Positions 60,677 through 64,000 of a DNA stretch of 64,000 nt are shown here, piece by piece (the stretch's first letter is position 1; every line of letters begins with the position of its first letter). Where the stretch lies: assembly GCF_044797955.1 (NCBI RefSeq), contig NZ_CP085211.1, positions 682,001 through 746,000 of the forward strand, in the 5' to 3' direction. The translations under genes were made by a program, and so were the position numbers. The notes beneath the pieces are model-generated. The model did not search any database. It saw nothing but the letters and a program-made list of their open reading frames with translations, and was not told where the DNA came from. The stretch comes from Idiomarina seosinensis_A (GTDB lineage Bacteria; Pseudomonadota; Gammaproteobacteria; Enterobacterales; Alteromonadaceae).

Positions 60677-61664
60677 TTGCTCATCCCCTCAGTATAAGCC
60701 CGAAAAACCCTGGCACACGGCGGGCGGCTTTCAAAATACCTACGCAAAACACGATCAGGGCTTTTTTGATTATTGGCATATGCGCTGGTTTGGCGATGTC
60801 GACTGGAAAGATCAGTCGCAGCAGGCGCATCTGGTCCCGCAGGTCGAGGCTGATCTGCGCGCAATTCAGCAACCGGATCCGGAAAAGCGTCAGGTGACCT
60901 GGATTGGTCACTCGACGTTTTTGCTTCAATATCAGGGTCTAAATGTGCTGACTGATCCTATATTCAGTAAGCGAGCCTCGCCGGTCAGCTTTCTGGGCCC
61001 GTCGCGGTTAACGCCACTACCGCTAAGCCTGCAGGATCTGCCGCCGATTGATGCGGTGATTATTTCTCATGACCATTATGATCACCTTGACGCTGACACC
61101 ATTCATTACCTGGGCTCGGATGTACAGTATTATGTGCCGCTGCGCTTAAAGCGTTGGTTTGTTGAGCAGGGTATTGATGCCGATAAAGTCACTCAGCTGG
61201 ACTGGTGGCAGAGTGCCCCGGGGGCGATGCTTAGCGTACATGCAACACCAAGCCAGCACTGGTCTGGCCGCGGTTTATGGGATCGCTTCGAAACCCTCTG
61301 GGCCAGTTATGTCATTGATATCGGTGACTGGCGGTTGTGGTTCGGTGGCGATACCGGCTACAACGAGGTGCAATTTAAAGAGATTGGCGAGCACTTTGGG
61401 CCCATTGATCTGGCATTGAATCCGGTGGGCGCCTATTTGCCCCGCTGGTTTATGGAAGTTGCGCACGTGGACCCGGCCGGGGCTACCTTGATACACAAAG
61501 ATATTGGCGCACGACAGAGTGTAACCATGCACTGGGGTTCTTTTCAGTTGGCCGCCGAAGGTATTCAGCGGACTCTGGATGATATCGCTGCGGCACGCCA
61601 GCAGGCGGGTCTGACAGAGCAGCAGTTTCAGGTTATGGCGATTGGTGAGACGCAGATTTTTTAA
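60612..61664 (+). CDS. Metallo-beta-lactamase-fold lipoprotein (NAPE-PLD/RomA-like)
   Basis: 350 residues. The lipoprotein signal is VGCWLAVAVLLISC with Cys at the lipobox. The hydrolase domain has WIGHSTFLLQYQG, TDPIFSKRASPVSFLGP, the zinc motif HDHYDH at 153-158 and FGGDTGYN, closest to N-acyl-phosphatidylethanolamine phospholipase D and RomA types. ATG 60612 is the only plausible start that keeps the signal peptide, so 65 bp overlap the amidotransferase gene. It is likely periplasmic and membrane-anchored; a phosphodiester lipid substrate is a guess from the family. Confidence 0.85.
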   Translation: MSRVSYVCSVGCWLAVAVLLISCSSPQYKPEKPWHTAGGFQNTYAKHDQGFFDYWHMRWFGDVDWKDQSQQAHLVPQVEADLRAIQQPDPEKRQVTWIGHSTFLLQYQGLNVLTDPIFSKRASPVSFLGPSRLTPLPLSLQDLPPIDAVIISHDHYDHLDADTIHYLGSDVQYYVPLRLKRWFVEQGIDADKVTQLDWWQSAPGAMLSVHATPSQHWSGRGLWDRFETLWASYVIDIGDWRLWFGGDTGYNEVQFKEIGEHFGPIDLALNPVGAYLPRWFMEVAHVDPAGATLIHKDIGARQSVTMHWGSFQLAAEGIQRTLDDIAAARQQAGLTEQQFQVMAIGETQIF

Positions 61665-61688
61665 AGTTTGTTGATCTTTAGCCGATGG
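61662..61688 (+). promoter_or_regulatory. Sigma28 (FliA) promoter of the MCP gene
   Basis: TAAA (61662-61665), exactly 15 bp, then GCCGATGG (61681-61688) against the consensus TAAA-N15-GCCGATAA. It lies about 60 bp before the MCP start and begins at the stop codon of the lipoprotein gene. fliA itself is in this window. Confidence 0.78.
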
Positions 61689-61746
61689 TTTCAGGTACAA
61701 CTATTCGTAAAAGTCGAAACAATAATAGAATCAGCGGGAGCTGTTA

Positions 61747-63378
61747 ATGACCATAGCACAGCGTTTATATGCAGGCTTTGCCTTTGTTATTTTGCTTATG
61801 GTGATCACCACAGTGGTGGGCACCTTGCAAGTTAACGAAATAAATACCACGTTAAACCAGGTAAATAATGTCGGTAGCGAAAAGCAGCGCTACGCGATCA
61901 ATTTCCGTGGCAGCGTACATGATCGTGCCATTGCCCTGCGGGACCTGGTGCTGACCGAGCAGGAAAGCGAGCGTGAACAGTTTCGGGCTTTAGTGGCTGA
62001 ACTGAAGCAAAATTATGCCGATGCTGAGCGCGGCATGAAGCGGCTGTTTGACAACCCCAAATACGTGAATAGCAAAGAAAAACAGCTGATGCAGCGGATT
62101 GAGGAGATTCAGCAGCGGGCTCTTGCGACTACCGAACGGGTTGAACAGCTACTGGCTAATGGACAGCGTCAGCAGGCGCAGAACTACGTATTGTCGGATT
62201 TATCACCGGCCTATGCCGAATGGCTAAATCGTATCAACGATTTTATTGACTATGAAGAACAGGTGATTTCTTCCGGCGTCGACTCGGTGCTCGAACGCAG
62301 TAACGGATTTACCACTTTGATGTGGTGGATCACTGTGTTTGCGGTTATCGCTGCGGGTGTCGTGAGCTACTTAATTGTCCGTAAGTTGGCGCGCACTATT
62401 GGTGGAGAGCCAGATGAGGCCGCTGAAGCGTTCCAGCGCATTGCTGACGGTGATTTAACGGTGACGACTCAGTCAGACTACCCCGATTCGATGATGGGCC
62501 AGATCAACCGTATGGTGCAGGATTTACGTAAGCTTATCGGAGAGGTGTCGGAATCATCCGAACAGCTGCTGGATTCGGCCAGCGAGCTGTCAAAAACTGC
62601 CAACAATAATTCGTCACTGGTGCAGCGGCAGCAGGATGAAACCACCCAGGGTGCAGCGGCCATCAACCAGATGTCGCAAACGGTTTCCGAAGTTGCGCGT
62701 CATACCAATGAAGCAGCGCAGCTGGCTGATGACAGCGATAAAGAAACGGACCGTGGCCGTGGCGAAGTCGAAGCAACCATTCAGTCGATTGAGGCTCTGG
62801 CCCATGAAGTTGAAAACGCAGCTGGTGTCATTGGTGAGCTTAGCGACAACACCGATGAAATTACCAAAGTGCTGGAAGTTATTGAAGGTATTGCTGACCA
62901 GACCAACCTGCTGGCACTTAACGCGGCCATTGAAGCGGCCCGTGCCGGAGAGCACGGCCGCGGCTTCTCGGTAGTAGCTGATGAAGTACGAGCACTGGCA
63001 AACCGGACGCAGGAATCGACGCAGAGCATTCAGTCGCTGATTGAGACCATGAAGGGCAGTGCCGGTAACGCAGTAACGGTAATGGAGCGTGGCCAGGATC
63101 AGGCCAGCAACAGTGTTGACCAGGCCCGTCGTGCCGGCGATTCACTTAACTCGGTACGAGATGCTGTGCGCCGCATGACCGACATGAACGCACAAATTGC
63201 GACGGCGGCAGAAGAACAAAGCTCGGTAGCGGACGAAATTAACCAGAACTTCCATGGTATTACTGAAGCAACTGAGCAGTCAGCCGCCGGCTCGACTCAG
63301 GTCAGCGAGGCCAGCACCGAGCTGAATCAGCTGGCGAAGCGCTTGAGTGAGCGGGTTCATCGTTTCCGCGTCTCTTGA
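61747..63378 (+). CDS. Methyl-accepting chemotaxis protein
   Basis: 543 residues: first membrane helix (residues 8-28), a periplasmic four-helix-bundle sensor (about 30-190), a second helix (near 192-214), HAMP, and a long cytoplasmic coiled coil with the CheA/CheW contact tip GIADQTNLLALNAAIEAARA and GEHGRGFSVVADEVRALANR. The ligand is unknown. It ends without a CheR/CheB-tethering pentapeptide. The upstream FliA promoter ties it to the flagellar regulon. Confidence 0.96.
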   Translation: MTIAQRLYAGFAFVILLMVITTVVGTLQVNEINTTLNQVNNVGSEKQRYAINFRGSVHDRAIALRDLVLTEQESEREQFRALVAELKQNYADAERGMKRLFDNPKYVNSKEKQLMQRIEEIQQRALATTERVEQLLANGQRQQAQNYVLSDLSPAYAEWLNRINDFIDYEEQVISSGVDSVLERSNGFTTLMWWITVFAVIAAGVVSYLIVRKLARTIGGEPDEAAEAFQRIADGDLTVTTQSDYPDSMMGQINRMVQDLRKLIGEVSESSEQLLDSASELSKTANNNSSLVQRQQDETTQGAAAINQMSQTVSEVARHTNEAAQLADDSDKETDRGRGEVEATIQSIEALAHEVENAAGVIGELSDNTDEITKVLEVIEGIADQTNLLALNAAIEAARAGEHGRGFSVVADEVRALANRTQESTQSIQSLIETMKGSAGNAVTVMERGQDQASNSVDQARRAGDSLNSVRDAVRRMTDMNAQIATAAEEQSSVADEINQNFHGITEATEQSAAGSTQVSEASTELNQLAKRLSERVHRFRVS

Positions 63379-63434
63379 TGAGGCACAAGGACGGGTTAAG
63401 CTGCAGAAGTTTTAGGCGGTCGCTGCAAAAGCAC

Positions 63435-63463
63435 TTGATTCGATCGGCTAAAAACCATAGTAT
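63435..63463 (+). promoter_or_regulatory. Sigma70 promoter of tRNA-Ser
   Basis: TTGATT (63435-63440) and TAGTAT (63458-63463) are 17 bp apart, followed by the GC-rich discriminator AGCGCCCG, typical of stable RNA promoters. The tRNA begins 13 bp downstream. Confidence 0.7.
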
Positions 63464-63475
63464 AGCGCCCGTTCC

Positions 63476-63566
63476 GGAGAGGTGGCCGAGTGGCTGAAGG
63501 CGCACGCCTGGAAAGTGTGTATACGGTAACCCCGTATCGAGGGTTCGAATCCCTCTCTCTCCGCCA
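63476..63566 (+). tRNA. tRNA-Ser (anticodon GGA)
   Basis: 91 nt with encoded CCA and the long variable arm of serine tRNAs. Acceptor GGAGAGG pairs with TCTCTCC, discriminator G. The anticodon loop CTGGAAA gives GGA at 63510-63512. The T arm is GAGGGTTCGAATCCCTC. Confidence 0.97.
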
Positions 63567-63576
63567 GTTAGTAGTA

Positions 63577-63612
63577 AAAAAAGGGCTCGCCGTTTGGTGG
63601 GCCCTTTTTTGT
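63577..63612. terminator. Rho-independent terminator after tRNA-Ser
   Basis: GGGCTCGCC and GGTGGGCCC form a 9-bp stem with two G-U pairs around GTTT, flanked by an A run before and six T after. It ends tRNA-Ser transcription and can also serve the convergent minus-strand gene. Confidence 0.85.
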
Positions 63613-63627
63613 TACATCTATTGCCTA

Positions 63628-63993
63628 TTAATGTTGATGCTCGGCCTCCAGCGCGTTACCTTCCGTGTCGTAAAAACCACTGGCACCAGCCTCAATGAAT
63701 CCCTGAGAGACCATATTGGTCAAAAAAGGATCGGTATGGTCGTCACCGATGTCGGCATAATCCGTTGCCTGATAAACATCCCGATGAGCAAAAAAATCTG
63801 TGATTACTGCTTTGTCCTGATTCAGTCGCTGTTGTTGCCAGATAATCCGGTTACCCCTGGAATCACTGCGCTGAAACCGCTTAGGAAGCTGGTAGGCCGG
63901 TAACCAGTCGATTACCAGAGTCTGCTGAGCCAACTGCAGTTGATAGGTTTCCGTTTTTGAGCAACCTGAGCCCTGTTCGCTGATTTTGTTCAT
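63628..63993 (-). CDS. Hypothetical protein, possibly running past the window edge
   Basis: 121 residues from ATG 63993. The frame stays open to the window end, so the true start may lie outside. The sequence (LQLAQQTLVIDWLPAYQLPK, RGNRIIWQQQRLNQDKAVIT, DIGDDHTDPFLTNMVSQGFI) is soluble-looking. A cysteine in EQGSGCSKTE near the start could be a lipoprotein remnant but has no signal sequence as read. No family recognised. Confidence 0.55.
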   Translation of the reverse strand: MNKISEQGSGCSKTETYQLQLAQQTLVIDWLPAYQLPKRFQRSDSRGNRIIWQQQRLNQDKAVITDFFAHRDVYQATDYADIGDDHTDPFLTNMVSQGFIEAGASGFYDTEGNALEAEHQH

Positions 63994-64000
63994 TCTTTGC

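Noticed and set aside
63490..63903. 137-codon plus-strand frame
   Set aside because: It begins inside tRNA-Ser and crosses the terminator; the minus-strand frame is the better gene.

Overview
The window is a dense gammaproteobacterial chromosome segment. Its gene order is of the Alteromonadales/Idiomarinaceae type. Supporting features are a polar-flagellum flhAF-flhG-fliA-cheYZAB-parC-parP-cheW block, divergent minor pilins, a full System I ccm locus with CcmH and CcmI split, rssB next to galU, and the ruvC-ruvAB/ybgC-tol-pal run. The genus is an inference; the class is well supported. There is no phage or intact insertion sequence.

Layout: (1) 1-1400 is a degraded toxin-antitoxin patch (mazF remnant, mntA with a stop, hepT with a deletion) around rpsT, followed by an array of small palindromes. 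(2) 1.4-8.8 kb is murJ, ribF, ileS, lspA, fkpB, ispH. (3) 8.8-10.25 kb is a minus-strand four-gene minor pilin operon. (4) 10.4-24.6 kb is the flagellar/chemotaxis block behind a sigma54-like site, then a minus-strand flhB-like/fliK-like pair. (5) 24.7-31.7 kb is ccmABCDEFGHI. (6) 31.7-37.5 kb is mlaA, rssB, galU, a LysR regulator and cmoAB. (7) 37.6-48.2 kb is aspS, yebC, ruvCAB, a probable small RNA, and ybgC-tolQRAB-pal-cpoB. (8) 48.4-50.9 kb is two identical tRNA-Lys genes, nadA and an SDR protein. (9) 51-57.6 kb is a PilZ protein and sulfate assimilation genes cysD, cysN, an SLC13 transporter and cysC. (10) 57.7-64 kb is a secreted M28 peptidase, an amidoligase, a class I glutamine amidotransferase, a metallo-beta-lactamase-fold lipoprotein, a FliA-type promoter driving an MCP, tRNA-Ser and a hypothetical gene.

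The most unusual layer is short palindromic repeats of two kinds. GTAG-type REP palindromes lie between genes near murJ and after cysN, and sit in frame as four tandem copies inside flhF. Longer inverted repeats with CACGGAG or CGCAGAG arms sit in ruvC-ruvA, after nadA (nested, with an internal duplication), after the SLC13 gene and, decayed, at the end of cysC. The best RNA candidate is a ~120-nt minus-strand transcript between ruvB and ybgC with a near-consensus promoter and a clean terminator. The amidoligase/glutamine amidotransferase pair is the least understood enzymatic module; the amidoligase appears to start at ATC behind a perfect Shine-Dalgarno sequence.
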